This document shows, one piece after another, positions 20,376 to 20,539 of a stretch of 20,539 nucleotides of DNA (its first letter is position 1; the number at the start of each line of letters is the position of its first letter). Origin of the DNA: Candidatus Hydrogenedentota bacterium (GTDB lineage: Bacteria; Hydrogenedentota; Hydrogenedentia; Hydrogenedentales; SLHB01); assembly GCA_003552485.1 (NCBI GenBank), contig PUMX01000423.1, positions 1 to 20,539 of the forward strand. The letters are read 5' to 3'. The translations under genes and the position numbers were made by a program. Below the pieces are notes generated by a model, which was not told the DNA's origin, did no database searches, and saw only the letters and a program-made list of their open reading frames with translations.

Positions 20376-20539
20376 ATCGCGAAGGCATCCGAAAACCGGA
20401 CACGGGTCAATGAGATGATCCGCGCCCGCCAGGTGCGGATTATCGACGAAGAAGGCAATCAACTCGGGATCATGACGCCGGAAGACGGTATACGCGACGC
20501 TGAAGAGCGTGGCCTGGATCTCGTGGAAGTGGCTCCAAA
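20376..20539 (+). CDS. infC: Translation initiation factor IF-3, N-terminal part, with AUC start
   Basis: The frame runs to the right edge and gives 54 residues. RTRVNEMIRARQVRIIDEEG, GIMTPEDGIRDAEERGLDLVEVAP is the standard IF3 N-terminal domain, which binds the 30S subunit and helps select the start codon and prevent early 50S joining. The start is taken as ATC 20376: a full AGGAGG (20362-20367) lies 8 bases upstream, and no ATG, GTG or TTG exists in frame between the upstream TAG (20307) and this point. The first ATG in frame (20415) lies inside the conserved NEMIR motif and is too late. Rare AUU/AUC/AUA starts on infC are a known autoregulation device, since IF3 discriminates against them. 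The gene is truncated by the window edge. Confidence 0.95.
   Translation, partial: MAKASENRTRVNEMIRARQVRIIDEEGNQLGIMTPEDGIRDAEERGLDLVEVAP

Noticed and set aside
1..20539. CRISPR array, insertion sequence, tRNA or rRNA
   Set aside because: No regularly spaced short repeats, no transposase, no terminal inverted repeats with target duplications and no cloverleaf or rRNA segment were recognised.

Overview
The window is about 20.5 kb of GC-rich (roughly 60%) DNA from a bacterium, most likely an uncultured one. Secreted LamG-containing enzymes, a signal-peptide beta-helix protein and lipoproteins sit among housekeeping genes of ordinary bacterial type. The style resembles Hydrogenedentota, Planctomycetota or neighbouring phyla, but no single marker here fixes the phylum, so this is an impression only.

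Layout. (1) 1-616: the 3' end of an unidentified gene, then a short stretch that may be a vestige of a glycoside hydrolase, then a spacer. (2) 617-5747, + strand: a secreted pectate-lyase-like beta-helix protein followed by a complete CUT2/ribose-type ABC importer (lipoprotein binding protein, double ATPase, permease). (3) 5947-10872, + strand: a riboflavin operon that opens with a promoter and an FMN riboswitch whose terminator/antiterminator switch can be read from the sequence. It continues ribD-ribE-ribBA, an internal terminator, then ribH-nusB and a PHP-family phosphoesterase that has no canonical start codon. (4) 10862-11911, - strand: an LRAT/NlpC-P60-type protein with a C-terminal membrane segment, and a lipoprotein with an FMN-binding-type domain. 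(5) 12072-17936, - strand: three tandem paralogous secreted nucleoside-hydrolase-fold proteins with interchangeable N-terminal modules (LamG+PASTA twice, a jelly-roll plus beta-repeat once), followed by the remnant of a further LamG unit. (6) 18248-19685, - strand: dtd (D-aminoacyl-tRNA deacylase) followed by an Fmt-like formyltransferase. (7) 20104-20539, + strand: a strong promoter, a leader with an attenuator, and the 5' part of infC with an AUC start.

How they fit together. The rib operon is a textbook FMN-regulated pathway: RibD, RibBA, RibH and RibE together make riboflavin, and NusB and the PHP enzyme ride on the same transcript. The importer of region 2 could take up pentose or related sugars. 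The secreted nucleoside-hydrolase paralogs of region 5 could release such sugars outside the cytoplasm, but that link is inference. The most unusual element is the mosaic paralog array of region 5, whose catalytic and accessory modules have evidently been exchanged, including a 98-nt perfectly identical tract between two of the genes. The infC leader and the missing start codon of the PHP gene are the next most interesting points.
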